Assembly: GCF_003672135.1 (NCBI RefSeq)
Contig: NC_039511.1
Span: 13,294,464-13,358,463, forward strand
DNA: 64,000 nt
Source of the DNA: Ooceraea biroi
Taxonomy: Eukaryota > Arthropoda > Insecta > Hymenoptera > Formicidae
Direction: 5' to 3'
The notes under the pieces: generated by a model
The model's input: the letters and a program-made list of their open reading frames with translations, nothing else
What the model was told of the DNA's origin: nothing
Database searches by the model: none
Translations under genes and position numbers: made by a program
In this document: one piece after another, positions 49,577 through 63,114 of the stretch
How the letters are laid out: every line of letters starts with the position of its first letter
How positions within the stretch are numbered: position 1 is the stretch's first letter

Positions 49577-49586
49577 GTCACGTGAC
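49577..49586. promoter_or_regulatory. Palindromic E-box GTCACGTGAC (CLEAR/USF type) upstream of Arf1
   Basis: This 10-mer exactly matches the core of the CLEAR element bound by MITF/TFEB-type bHLH-zip factors; USF-like factors bind it too. A reverse CCAAT box (GCCAATC) lies 10 bases on. It is in GC-rich DNA about 1.4 kb before the Arf1 ATG, near a plausible first non-coding exon. Confidence 0.45.
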
Positions 49587-49639
49587 TAATCGAGCCAATC
49601 GCGGCGGCTCGGTGACCCTATACGTGGCATGAGGCATGA

Positions 49640-50470
49640 ATCCTTTCCACGTCCGCCATTTTGACATACGGTACTTTTCGAGAGTGTTGGTTTTATGTTT
49701 TATCGTTTCTTGTGAAAATAATCTTTTTTACTGAAACGTAAGTAACGCAAGTGGCGTATATGTGCAACGTGACGTTACCAGAGAACTCGGTAATAAGAGC
49801 AGGTCTCTGGGTAATGGATCTTTGAGCGGGGAACCCTTGACGATTCGCTGGGGAGTAGGTCGAAGGTGACAGACAACCGGGTGTACGCAGTGGCTTCGCA
49901 AACCGCACAATATCCTCCGCCTCGCTCGCAGTATCACGCTCCACTGGCCTTTTAAATAGTACGATCACCCTTAAAAACTGCATAGATCGCCGGCAAAGCA
50001 GTCTATAGCGATCCCCGAGGGTATGCCAGTCCGATTATCATAGCGATGTATTAAAACGAGAATCGATAGCGGGCAGCGTGAGCATCTCGTGCGTGCCTGA
50101 CCCTTTTTCCTCCTTTTCTTTTTCTTTTTTTTCTTCCTTTCGCATCTCGGCCGAGAGTGCCGAGCGCGCGGTCTCCGTTGCGCCAGAGTTGATCCGATCG
50201 TTCCGTCTCGCGGGCGCCTTTGTGCTCAGGTTAGTTTGCGAGGCTTTTGTGACGGTACGCGACGATCGTGCGCGTGTACGCGAGCGTACGCTCGGGACGT
50301 ACCGCCGCGTCACCGCGTGAAACGTGCGCTACCTCGCCATGCGTGTCTGTCCACGAGACCGAATCTTCTTCATTCGCTCACGTGCGCCTCGTTCTTCGCG
50401 AAACAAAATTGCATCTTCGCCACGAAATCTTTCATCACTTCCTCGACTCCGTGCACGCTTTGACGAATGA
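49640..50470 (+). promoter_or_regulatory. CpG-rich promoter/leader of Arf1
   Basis: GC- and CpG-rich with pyrimidine tracts (TTTTCTTTTTCTTTTTTTTC near 50117). ORFs on both strands are compositional. It precedes Arf1 and probably contains a non-coding first exon and a long first intron reaching 50940. Confidence 0.45.
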
Positions 50471-50711
50471 AACAATTTTGACACGTTGCATACATATTTC
50501 GCGGATATCAAATGATATTTACGTACAGAAGCTGTACTCTCTCACGCTACTCGCATTGTTTACCGATCAAACAACAATCCACCCTCTGTACGATATTCTT
50601 GCCAACGATACACAATCTTTTGTTTCACAAGATGCTTAGTTGCATCATTCAGAAATTGCATGTACATTCTTTTGTATACTTTGTGCACAGAAATATGTTC
50701 TTTTTGTAATC

Positions 50712-50713
<2 letters not shown>

Positions 50714-50749
<36 letters not shown>
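50714..50749 (+). repeat. (TA)n microsatellite
   Basis: About eighteen uninterrupted TA units in the Arf1 leader intron. Confidence 0.9.
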
Positions 50750-50756
<7 letters not shown>

Positions 50757-50969
50757 TATATATTACGTGCATCATAAATTTTATAATTGTATACAAATGG
50801 AGAGAGATTTTATATCGAGATGTACAAACTAATGACAGTGTGATATTACTGTGTATGCCTTTGAAGAACAACATGATTATATAATTATATATTTAGTAAC
50901 TGGTAATGTTCTTTATATCTGTATTACAATGCTACAATTTTAGATCCTGATATATAACAAGTACCAATC

Positions 50970-52049
50970 ATGGGGAATATGTTCGCAACGTTATTCAAAG
51001 GCCTTTTTGGCAAAAAGGAAATGAGGATTTTGATGGTGGGTCTTGATGCAGCGGGTAAAACCACAATTCTGTACAAATTAAAATTAGGGGAAATTGTTAC
51101 TACAATTCCCACTATAGGTAAGCATGTTTCTTTTATAATCGCGTACAGCTTAAAAATGTAATGGAATATTAAATAACGTTGCATATACTTATACAGATTA
51201 TTATTATGTGGTAAAAAAAGTAACAAATAATAGAGTTTGTTTTCTTGTAAATTAGCATATTTCGTAACCGTTGTGTTTAAGAATGTCATAATCTGGATTT
51301 GTGAAAGACAAAAACATTACACGTATGAATGTATTTCTTAGGTTTCAATGTAGAAACGGTTGAGTATAAGAATATAAGTTTCACTGTATGGGATGTCGGT
51401 GGCCAAGACAAAATTAGACCTCTATGGCGGCATTATTTTCAGAATACGCAAGTACGTAATCATTTATCAATTAAATTGTTGTCAGTATTATTAATTAATA
51501 TGAAAATATAGCTTGTCAGAAGGTGCAACATATGCTTAATGATACAATTAAAGAATTATATAACTTTCTTTTTTGTTTTGTTTCTTTTATTGCATAATTC
51601 ATACGCATTATGAATATCGTTTGTTGTATCAATGTTATTCTATCATGTCTTTCGATGCCTGCAGGGCTTGATATTCGTCGTTGATAGTAATGATAGGGAA
51701 CGTATCGGTGAGGCGCGCGAAGAGTTGATGAGAATGCTTGCGGAAGATGAGCTCAGAGATGCGGTACTTCTCATATTTGCTAACAAACAAGTAAGTAAAC
51801 GTTTTTGCCGAGATTGAAATTAATAATAAATATATGTATATTGATATGGGAGGCGATATCTTATGTGACGTTTAAACATTTCAGGATCTGCCAAACGCAA
51901 TGAACGCAGCGGAGATCACTGACAAGTTGGGATTGCATTCTCTACGTAATCGCAATTGGTACATCCAGGCGACGTGTGCCACAAGCGGAGATGGACTTTA
52001 CGAGGGCCTTGATTGGCTTTCCAATCAGTTGAAAAATGCCAACCGCTAA
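50970..52049 (+). CDS. Arf79F: ADP-ribosylation factor 1 (Arf79F orthologue)
   Basis: Four exons, 50970-51117, 51342-51451, 51665-51790 and 51885-52049 (TAA), give 549 nt, 182 aa. The protein starts MGNMFATLFKGLFGKKEMRI, so Gly2 is available for N-myristoylation and the amphipathic helix is present. GTPase motifs are all intact: P-loop GLDAAGKTT, switch I TIPTIGFNV, switch II WDVGGQDKIRPLW, NKQD and CATSG. It ends DWLSNQLKNANR, as in fly Arf79F, which separates it from Arf6. Arf1 recruits COPI, AP-1 and GGA coats to Golgi membranes when bound to GTP. Conservation leaves little doubt. Confidence 0.98.
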
Positions 52050-55000
52050 TCGAAAAATTATTCTGTCAACATTCAGTTGCTATATTAACATCATACAAAA
52101 AACAGCTGCACACCTGTCTCCCCCCCTAAGAACGAGTAACATTATAAGAAACAAACGATGCTACTACAAGGTCTCCAGACTGGAGGATATAGAATCATTA
52201 TTAAGAGTTGTTCGTGTCAGAAAGTTTTTCGGGGGGAGGGGAGTGGGGGAGCGGCCGAAGGCACACGATCGAACGGCCACACCGGACTATTGCCTTGCGC
52301 AACTTATTATTAATTATTATTATTATATTAGCATTATAGTTACACTTTTTACACAGAGATGCCACAAGAAAACGTGGAAAACTTGGAAGTAATTATATTA
52401 AAGTACCTAACTCTGAAACGTACGCTACACATTGATTAATGAAATAATTTAAATATCTTCGAGAGAAAAAAAATTCAAGAATACAGAAACGGAAAAACAG
52501 AAAAAGAGTAAAAATACCCACACAGTGTTGTCAGTTTTGAATGCGTTGGACATACCGATTATCATAATGTAGCTGCATATTGTACATTACATTATATAAA
52601 TACGATAAAATGTGATCAATAGACAAGAGAATGTTGCTCTGTCCACTACATTTACAAAACAAAAATCGCTCCGACTTCGGCTCAGTGCGGTTGACACGAA
52701 AACGCAAACGAAAGTGATTGCAACAGATGGTGCAATGACTTACTATTTCCTAGTTATGAAGGTTTTCTTTCTATTTCTTTTTCATTTTTCGGTGATAGAA
52801 GATTTTTCGAAAATGCAGAAGCTATATGGATGGTTATCTCGCTACTTGATAGCGGCTGGTGCGCATTCTCCTCACCTGACCGCCTTCAAACTTATAGTTA
52901 TCCAACTATGTATATCTCATTATAAAGGAGGTATATCATTTATTTATTGCACCTCGATAAAGTAAATTAGAATATATCCTTGACATTCCGAAATTGTGCA
53001 GTGATCGTGGCAGAAAATCTAGAGACTCGAGAGAAATTTCGAAAGGAACGAGCATTCGTGTATTAGCTAGCGAAAAATGTCAGGCCTCGCAACTGTATTA
53101 AATTCGGTACTTTCGATACATCGTGACGTGGCGTGCTTTCACGCGAACGATACACCGACGTTGATTCGCGATCGCTCTTCGATGTCCTAACGTTTTTCCC
53201 GTCTTTGAGATATATTGTTTTTACGAGATACTCCTTCCTCTGATTTCATTGAATCGCCTTTTCGTCATATGCGAAAATTCATATAATTATGTATGAATGT
53301 TTAAACGATTTGTGAAATATATTGTAATTGTGCTTTATGTAGTCTACACATTATTTGTGCCATCGTTGAGTAGTTTCTTTTATCTTTTTTGTTTATTTCA
53401 ACCGATTAGCCCACTTTGAAAAATGTGTTGCACACTCGTATATAACACTCGCGCGAAAGCTGATGAATTTCTTGCAACGGGCAATCTCTTTGTTCTCATT
53501 CTCATTCGTTCGTACATCTCCTAAACATACGGCACATACGGTTTCAAGACGACTTTGATGCTTGAGAGGTCGTTATATTGAGACTGGTTACAAGCGCAAT
53601 CACTATTTTTAAAAACTACGTAGTCACTAGACTCATATATCGCTTACAGTTAGGTAATATAAAGATTCCGTTTCTTAACGATTACTCTGTAAAATCATGG
53701 CAAAATATCATATACTTTCAATTATGTTTATTATATTAAGTTAAGTGTGTATGTTTATACACATATACATGTACTTTTATACGCTAGGAAATTAGATTTT
53801 TTTTTAAACGACTTATTTTTCTAATATCTTGTCGAAACTGAATATCACAATAAATAACGAAAAACTTTAAATTCAGCGAAATGCAAAATCGTCATGTACT
53901 TGCTAATTTTATTATTAATTTAGGTTTATAGTTCGTTTTACTAAATTTAGGATCGAGTTAATCGAGTATATATTTAAAGTAGTGCAAAAGACTTGAAAAG
54001 TTTGAATTTTAAATTGAATTGCATCAGAAAATTACAAGTCGCAACTAATTCATGAAATAATGTAGTGTAATGAAGAAAGCGCGTGTTAAAGTCACAAATT
54101 AATTTTATGAGGGTACAAAAAAAATTGAAGAGTATTTCGCAAATCGTATGATTATATCACATGATTGAGTCTCTCTCTTTCTCTCCTTCTTTCTCTTTCC
54201 CTTTCACGCACTACAACGGTCGATGACCGTCTCTTATGCTCTGTGCACGCATACACGGCCACTGGCGAATCGCAATCCTGTTGTCCATCGGTTTTATACT
54301 CGTTACCATTCAATGCCACGTGGCCTGAACCATTTATAACTCAGTTCTGATAGCCACGATTCTGACTGGATACTGCGCAATTACTCCGAATATTTCAACT
54401 GTGTATAATTCAATTAATCCCCGACTTATTTTATATTCATCGACGGATTAAAAGAATGAATACTTAAACATGTCATATACACAAGCATTAAAGTACATAG
54501 CGCTCTCTGTCACAGTAATAAAATGCCATTAGATCCGCGAACTCTGTTTTCGAATTTTCAATTTTATCGATTATCGATTATTGTCGATTTGAAACTTGAT
54601 ATTATAGTTTAGAGTAGCTTAACAATTTTATTAGCGTCCTTTATTGTACGTCCGTTTGGTATCATTTTCCGCCATACACTGCTCTGCGTCGCTTCTCCTT
54701 CTAATCACTCGCCACCGAAATCAACACACAGCGCATTTCTAATTTCGCCACAGGTGCCAAAATATACTCGAATTTGAGTAGGAGATTGTTGCGTGGAATG
54801 TAATGCGTTGGCATAAATTGTAAACTGAGCGTACAGATGATGATCGTTTTGTCATTCAGTAACAGACTCTGTCATTCAGTTAAGAATATCATGTAGTATT
54901 TGATATTGTTGGCTCTTAAACAACGATTTTACATGTCGCGCGCCGCATGGGCAGATAATCTTGACTGTGGTCTTACGACAGCATCTACCATCCAACCGTA

Positions 55001-55708
55001 AATTTCCGACTTTATAACGTTATTACTGACATTGTTGACAATCATTGTAAAATTTCTGCACAGTGCACCGGAAATAGGCAGTCTTCTTTTTTTAGATTAA
55101 TGACTCACTACGCACTCCCCGATTTCTATCTTGATTCCAATAATATCCAAGACGGTAGCTAAACAAATTCCAAGGAGTTCATCCATGTATTAAACAAATA
55201 TTTTATATGCGTCATCAAATGTGAGTGCAACCGCTTTTACACGTAGATAAAACGCACAAAACTGATCTTCGCCGTTTAATTTGAAGCAGGACGGCGGAAG
55301 TGGAGAGAAGAGCAAGTAGAAATTGATCATCATCGCAAACGGAAGTAAACATATATAAAGTATTAAACCTTCTAATCTTGGATTTATATATATATATATA
55401 TATCCTGCATCCTGCTTCAAATAATCTAATAATAATATGACTTCCCAAGCAAACTGCTCTTTTGCAGAGAAACATTGCCAAAACTGTATTATCGTAGATT
55501 TGCAAGGCTCGGAGGAAGGTAAACCTTCCAAGTTTACCGCGCCCGCACACACTTGTGTTTTTCCTTCGACGTAATCGTGATCATATAATTTTGATCGGAC
55601 ACTGGAAAAATATTATTCCAACTAGCGCGGTGGAATCGTTGCCGTCTCGGGCGCAAAATTCCACAGCGGAAGCATTAAGATGCCTTTCTATAACCCAAGT
55701 TGAATTAT
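52050..55708. other. Arf1 3' UTR and gene-poor region
   Basis: The first several hundred bases are presumably Arf1 3' UTR. The rest is AT-rich, with CT-rich patches near 54169-54203. None of the short ORFs shows a recognisable domain or plausible splice partners. Confidence 0.4.
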
Positions 55709-55741
55709 GTCGGCGAGCTGTTTTGACTTCAGCTCGCCGAC
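55709..55741. repeat. Perfect 12-bp inverted repeat
   Basis: GTCGGCGAGCTG and CAGCTCGCCGAC pair perfectly around the loop TTTTGACTT. It sits at the edge of a CpG-rich block. Confidence 0.7.
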
Positions 55742-56335
55742 TGCTCGCGTAAACGCATTACGCATTTCCTTGTACGTATTCGCACGTCACGGTGGAAAAT
55801 ATAAAATGTAGAACTGTGCCGTCGGGAAGTCCATGGATCAGGATATAAAAATCGCCGCGGCACCGAAACAATAGCGCGGACTTTTCGTGCACTCGTCGAG
55901 AGCGAAAAAGGTTGGTAACGTCCGCAGGGAATTTCTATGGTGCGGAGCGGTGTGGGCGCTGACACCTCGTTTTATCTGAGGCGAGTCGAGGCGGCGAAAT
56001 GGGGAGGAAAGCAGCAAGGCGAAGGGATACTTCTCTCGCTTCTCCTTGTTACTCCAGATTGGAGGCAGCAGATCTTCACGCGAGGCGCAGCCCGCTGTGC
56101 TGCATTATCGCCCAGACCGGGGCTATGCGTGGAGAGCTATACCCAGCTCTGTGCGCGAGTCATGCGACGGCGCCAACATTCCCATCGTTTAACGACGTGC
56201 GCGCGCGCCATAAAACGTTCAGATCGGCGCGGCGCGGCGCGGCGCTTACCTTCACACGGCGTCGTGTGAGAGTGTACGTACGCGTACGTGTGCGAGTGTA
56301 GGTGGCTAAGTAACGTGAGCACGCGCGAGCTATGG
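55742..56335. other. CpG-rich block without a supported gene
   Basis: GC-rich, ending in GCGCGGCGCGGCGCGGCGC near 56228 and repeated GTACGCGTACG-type sequence. Overlapping ORFs on both strands have Arg/Ala-rich, low-complexity translations. It might be a promoter or first exon of an unseen transcript. Confidence 0.35.
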
Positions 56336-56341
56336 TAGATG

Positions 56342-57336
56342 TAGAGGAAAGTCCCCGATTATGAGATACCACATCGATTTTGCCGAATCTAAGGAAATCT
56401 ATAGGCGGAATTTAAAAATGTAATACGTTATCTTGAAGAGAATTTAATAAGCTTTAGGTTGGTCAAATGAAAAATCTAATTTTAATATTATTTTTTCTGA
56501 AAATTAAACAAATTTGAAAAAAGAGCTTTACGCAGGATCGAGAAGTGTGCTCCTAATATAAGATACCTCGAGAAATCGGTGTTAAAAGTGCAAAATACAT
56601 TAGTATTGCAATTAAAAAACTTTATTAGATAGTTTTATAAAAATGCTGCTGCCACAGCCTTCGCCAAATCTTCGCGATTCCACTGTCGACGCTTCCTCGT
56701 TTCTCTAACCTCCATAGTCAGATTCTATAAAAATTAAATACACAAAAATTCGTAATATAAATTCGTATTAACTTTTCTTTAACCTTAAGTAGTATTTTCT
56801 TTCTTTTTATTACACTACATAATCTTCATATTCGAGCAATAATTATCTCGTATTAAGAGTACCCTGAATATCTCATTATACGAGCCACACGCCCAGCGGT
56901 TCCGCGATCATGAAATCTAACCTCTACAATTAAGCAATTCAACAAATCGCGTATTTTCCTGTTACTACGATTCTACTCTATCATTGCATACCGAATTTAT
57001 TGCCAACCATTTCTTTATTATGTAATAAACAAGGTTTAAAGACTAACCTCAAGTTCCTTTGACATGTTCACAATTTCACAAACCTTTTCTTGCAAAGGCT
57101 AAACGCAATAACGAACAATGAATTTTTCACTAAATACATTTTACACCAAGAGTAATAAGTTCATGGTGGAACTAACAGATAGTGCTCACTAGTTTAGCAG
57201 AAACCCCATTGTCTCATATTAGGAGCATATCTCATAATACCCCTATTATTCTCTATATCTAACGCGACCCGAGAAGAGAAATGCTACTTATCGCTATTTA
57301 AATAAACGTATGCATATTGCAGACGCGGTTACAAAT
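56342..57336 (+). mobile_element. TIR element copy 1 (995 bp, 3' end missing)
   Basis: It is identical in length to 59808-60802, with only about eight substitutions seen. It starts TAGAGGAAAGTCCCCGATTA and shares everything up to TGCAGACGCGGTTACAAAT, after which the two loci diverge. A TIR-like block in inverse orientation, CTCATAATACCCCTATTATT, lies inside at about 57228-57262. No transposase is seen. The left side is preceded by TG rather than TA. Confidence 0.85.
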
Positions 57337-59805
57337 GCAGTCAGGAATGCCGCGTAATCAGTCACTAATTCATGCCGCTAATGCGAATGCGATAAGCGCG
57401 ACTTCTCTATACGGGGCGGCGCCGACGGTCCGCCGAGAGAGAAAAAAAAGCGGCACCTTTCCTCGTATCTCGGCAAATACTGGGATAGATACTGTTGATA
57501 TTTACATCTTATTGCATTTTCCGATTAGTTTATGATAATCATATGGTAATCGTCATACGGCGCCACAACGGTCGCAATATCCATGATATCGCGACGGCGC
57601 AACGGACACGCGAGTCCTCTCGTCGGAGCCGCTGTTTTTTTCAGAAACGTGAAGATATGTGAAATATCGTCAAGATAGAAGTAAGATTCTACATTTTACG
57701 CGGTTACGGAAAAGAGATGAAGATAAATGAATGTTTGATAAAAAGATCAGAACGTTTCTCTGCAGTGCGAACGGATTATAAATTTAATATGCGTAAAGCT
57801 CAATTAACATAACGACAATTTGTTAAATTTACATGAATATATTTTTAACGCAAAATGTTTTACGAGGATCGTTTTTAACAGAACTATACAAGATGTTTTT
57901 TGTCGTTACATTCATCCTTGCATTTACTTTGGGAAGCGATTCTTTTATATTCACGACTGCTACGTTTTCTCGTGTACAGACGCGTAATTTACGTACACGC
58001 CCAAGAAAAACACGTGCTCAACTAAACTCCGATCGGAGAACGAGAGAATTGTGGCCACAGTAACGACCGAATGTGTGGGACGAATAATACCTTCCCGGTG
58101 TGTACTTGCACGATAATCTACGCGCGACGTGCATAAATCCCTAATAAATAAGCACGTACGCGTTCGCATTCGCGACGGACGGCAACGGACGAACGAATTC
58201 CTAGTCATTTGAGTAGCAGCCTGGCAAGTGGAGGATGATACATCGTTCATGTTTCGCCAAGCGGCGGCCTGTCCAAGAATTAGCCGAGAAAGTCAGTAAA
58301 ACGGAGAGAGGAACGATATTCTTTTTTTTTCCTTTTTCTTCATTTTTCGACAAGGTGCAGCGGGCGTACGAAGGGCTCGCCTCGCGAGCATTTAGCGGAT
58401 AGAGAGAGGATAGAAAAAAAGATGGAAAGATGAGATCGAGCCGGTTGGTCGTTCAACCAAGCCAGTTACAACGCGCGGTGTCGCGCGACCGGTCAGTTTG
58501 GTAAGGAACACCAGCCGGAGGAGTCGGTTCGTGGGAGAAGATGGGCGCGACAAGCGAAAGAGGCCGTACAGCACGGCAAATGGCAAAAAGAACGGAACAA
58601 GAAAACCGGGGGAAGGAGAGGGACCGGGGCGAATAAGAGAGCGAGTAACGTCGAGTACATAGAACGAGTAACGCTTCCACGATGCGTGTAATGTACGCGA
58701 CTGGCGGCGCCGGCGCCTGCACACGGTCTAGCTTCACTGACGTATTTATAGTAATATTATTATAGTCTGTTTACGCGGCATGACACGTATTCCTCTCACC
58801 GATGTCTATCACGAGAAATTTGTGTATACTTGTGTAACGTCTGAAGATGGAGCATCGAACCCATTCCATTTCTTCAGTACCGAAAACGAAAAATTAGGGA
58901 GGTCCGTGTTTTGCAATTGTAAAATAGAGAAAACGTGGATCAGAAAAAAACAACGAGGTTTAAGAAAGCTTTTTATTCATCTCTATTATATTTTATGATT
59001 TAGAAAATTTATACAAATTTATTCGAAATCCTTGTAAGAAAAGAAGATACTTCTACCTGACAAATCGGACATCTCCACAAGAGTTGGGCGGGTGTGTTCA
59101 AAAAGGCGCCACCTCGTCACTTTCTGAGAACATCAGCTTCAATAGAGATTTATAAACTATGCTCTCACAAACGTTAATGGAAGCATAATAAATGTTATGG
59201 GCTTCTCATCTACGTGTCTTAGCATGATCGCACCGGAAACATTCCCAGACCTGGGGTCTGTCTTGAAAAATTCCAGGAAATGTTGAAAATAAAATTGTGG
59301 AACGTGCCTTTGCACTCGATGTGGGTGTTATTCAAGAACCAAGGTGACCACAGCAAGAATGTCCGTAGCGTAATAATTTTATTCACACCTTGTTAGGGGA
59401 TGTGGCAACTCCTCTTTGGTTTCACATAGATAGAAGCATTGTCTCGGAGATTGATGTTACTGGCGGCATTGGCGCCAGGGAAACATTTGTTTGTGCCCCA
59501 TGTATCGTCGTTGAATTGGCTGTGTTCTCCAAGAACGGTCCCCGTCGATTGTGTCAAATAAAATGCTGATGAATACTAGCCTTTATTCTTCTGTAACTGT
59601 AAGTTGCTCTTTAATCTCACATCAGCATCAGGAGCTTGGAAAAATCTTGACTAACAGCAAGAATCTCTCAACATTTAATAAACTTTAACATTGTAACAAG
59701 TCGACGCGTAGCTTTTATAATAATCTTTTTTATTTACTTACTTCTTTATTAATTTATTTTGTTATTAATTTTTTGTATTACTTTTTGCATCGTCAGGCGC
59801 TAAAA
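57337..59805. other. Region between the two TIR-element copies
   Basis: A mixture of CpG-rich segments (about 57400-57640 and 58000-58740) and ordinary sequence. The 59050-59590 part is less AT-rich and may be an old transposon or expressed relic, but I recognise no domain on either strand. Confidence 0.35.
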
Positions 59806-59807
59806 TA

Positions 59808-60839
59808 TAGAGGAAAGTCCCCGATTATGAGATACCATATCGATTTTGCCGAATCTAAGGAAATCTATAGGCGGAATTTAAAAATGTAATACGTTATCTT
59901 GAAGAGAATTTAATAAGCTTTAGGTTGGTGAAATGAAAAATCTAATTTTAATATTATTTTTTCTGAAAATTAAACAAATTTGAAAAAAGAGCTTTACGCA
60001 GGATCGAGAAGTGTGCTCCTAATATAAGATACCTCGAGAAATCGGTGTTAAAAGTGCAAAATACATTAGTATTGCAATTAAAAAACTTTATTAGATAGTT
60101 TTATAAAAATGCTGCTGCCACAGCCTTCGCCAAATCTTCGCGATTCCACTGTCGACGCTTCCTCGTTTCTCTAACCTCCATAGTCAGATTCTATAAAAAT
60201 TAAATACACAAAAATTCGTAATATAAATTCGTATTAACTTTTCTTTAACCTTAAGTAGTATTTTCTTTCTTTTTATTACACTACATAATCTTCATATTCG
60301 AGCAATAATTATCTCATATTAAGAGTACCCTGAATATCTCATTATACGAGCCACACGCCTAGCGGTTCCGCGATCATGAAATCTAACCTCTACAATTAAG
60401 CAATTCAACAAATCGCGTATTTTCCTGTTACTACGATTCTACTCTATCATTGCATACTGAATTTATTGCCAACCATTTCTTTATTATGTAATAAACAAGG
60501 TTTAAAAACTAACCTCAAGTTCCTTTGACATGTTCACAATTTCACAAACCTTTTCTTGCAAAGGCTAAACGCAATAACGAACAATGAATTTTTCACTAAA
60601 TACATTTTACACCAAGAGTAATAAGTTCATGGTGGAACTAACAGATGGTGCTCACTAGTTTAGCAGAAACCCCATTGTCTCATATTAGGAGCATATCTCA
60701 TAATACCCCTATTATTCTCTATATCTAACGCGACCCGAGAAGAGAAATGCTATTTATCGCTATTTAAATAAACGTATGCATATTGCAGACGCGGTTACAA
60801 ATATTAGGAGCATATCTCATAATAGGGGATTCTCCTCTA
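59808..60839 (+). mobile_element. TIR element copy 2 (1032 bp, complete ends)
   Basis: TA flanks both sides (59806-59807 and 60840-60841). The left end TAGAGGAAAGTCCCCGATTA is inverted at the right as TAATAGGGGATTCTCCTCTA, so the TIR is ~30 bp with a few mismatches. It is non-coding. The TA target duplication suggests Tc1/mariner-type mobilisation. Over the 995 bp shared with copy 1 the identity is about 99 percent. Confidence 0.85.
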
Positions 60840-60841
60840 TA

Positions 60842-63080
60842 TTTAAAATGTTTTACTATAAAAGCTACATAATGAATGAAAAATTGAGCACTGCGCCAGT
60901 AGGAAACAATCAATAAATTTTGCTCGGCAATCGCTGTTCGTACGGAGGAAACGAACGAGTTTTTTCTCAATCGCAAAAGGCGTTGAGATTGACATGAAAG
61001 CATCTCTCGAGGCCAGAACCTGCGTCGCATCGTTTGGTCGCGCAACGACCGACGACGTTGCTCTTCTCTCTCTTCTCTCTCTTTCTCATTTCCACTCTCG
61101 AATGTATAGAATATATGATCTCGATATATCGCTGCTGAGGTCGGGATGACCTTAGATTTAATTTAACGCGACAATACGATGCGCGATGCGCGATCGTTTG
61201 CATTCGAAAAACACACGTTTCGTAGCGCTGTATTATCTCGTCATCCGATCATTTACGACGTTTACCCCATTAATTCTCGAACGAATTAACGACCGATCGT
61301 TGTCAACATTTAAGTAAATAAAATAAACATAGCCGTAAAAGAATCGAGAGAGGCTGCACAATCGCTTTTACTCTCTCTTTTGTCATAATTAATACCACGC
61401 GCGCGATATCGGTCGTTTATTCGTCGTATTTTTCGCGCGTATTTTTCGCACTGATATAAATGTGTTTGTCCGTGGCAATTTAGATTTCGCGCGAGAGCAA
61501 ACGAACCGTCGTATGCTTGGTGCGTCGTCGGCAGAGAAAATGTTTGATCGTTGACACACACGGTCGTTCCGCAAACTGTTACTTACTGATTTCGTTTCGT
61601 TTTTTATTCTTGCGCATGTAAGTACGGCCTTTGGACAATTTATGGACTTAAGAATATTTCAAATCTACAAATCGTTGTTGAAGCAAGAAAACTGCAAAGC
61701 AACGTTGCTCCGTCAACGCGTCACAGTTTACAAAATATGCAACTGGACACGTAAACGTCCGCATGAGGTTTGCGCGAATTTCCGTGCATTCCACGTGTAA
61801 AGCCAAGTTTAAAGTTAACGGCGCCAGCCGAAGCCGAGCTGGCTGTATCTGCTGGCGTGCTGGCGCGGAAATATCACCCGCGGAATTACGAAATTTTATA
61901 CAGCCAGCCGACACACGGCGGCACGTGTCAGCTCAATGGACTCGATGCTGAAAGCTAAATGCGCAGTAGGCGAGCTCGATAATTCTCTCATTAGATGCGC
62001 CGGTGCCTGCCCCGACGGACGTATAAACAAGTACGAGTCGATTCTTGAAGAAGTTTGAGAAAGATGTTTGTAGTCCTTGGTTGGGTGCCTACCTTAGCGC
62101 TTACCTTAATGCGTCGGTCTAAATGCGCCAATGACGATACTAAACCTTTCCCACATTCCATTGCCGCGACACGCCGTGCAGCGTTGTGCGAGCGTCTTTG
62201 TCATAAACGAGTTTGACTTTATTTGTGCCGGATCCCTCTTTTGCGGCACCGCGGGGGAGTGAGGGGGAGGAGGGGAGGTGAAAGAGGAGAAGGAGAATAT
62301 TATTGTTAAACACGATGGCGCGAAAAGGACTCGACTGTGGCCGAACTCGATGAGGCGTTACATCCGCTCCTTGTGCCTCGAATAAAACCATTCTTACTTT
62401 TTCCTTACCTCTCCCTTGCACCCTTTAGCTTCTCTCTCTCTCTACGTCTTTCTCTTTTGAGGGCTCCCCCGACTCGCGCGAGGACCGAAAATCTATTAGA
62501 TTTGTCATTCTCGATTATGAATAGTGACCGTACCATCTTTTCAAGTCGATCTCTACGAGCTTTCCTTTCTCCTCTTCCGCTCCTTCTTCGCCTCCCCTCT
62601 GATTCCTCTTCTACTCGATCTTGGCGCTCGTCTCATTCACGCGTGCACGGGCGTTGCGCCTTTTTCTCGAGCGACCGTAAGCGCCATACCTGCGTTGTAT
62701 AAAAACGCAAGAACTGCACCGTCAGAATTTCATCGTAAAATCCTACAATAGAGACTGATGATCCTGCGAAGGCGATCGCGATTTCTTCTTATTACCTCGC
62801 TCCGTACAAGCTTCGTACAATGACGGCTCAAATCGCCGGCGAAATTGGGAGTCGCGCCTCTCAATCGCGGCCGTGTACATTCCTCTCTTTCCCTTTTATT
62901 TATTTCGCGATCGGAGATATGCCGAATGAAGGCGGAGGGTGGAGTTTTGTACGTCAGGTGGGATAAATGGACGGCCTAACGGCGTGGGAGTGCTAACATC
63001 TCGGTCTCGTCATCAGATGCGCATCGCTGATAAAAGCGGCGCCGCGCGTCACGTCGATGGGGTGGCGGGGGTGCGCGATA

Positions 63081-63114
<34 letters not shown>

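Noticed and set aside
55937..56372. ORFs of 100-110 codons in the CpG block
   Set aside because: Same compositional artefact, with no conserved motif and no splice-consistent neighbours.
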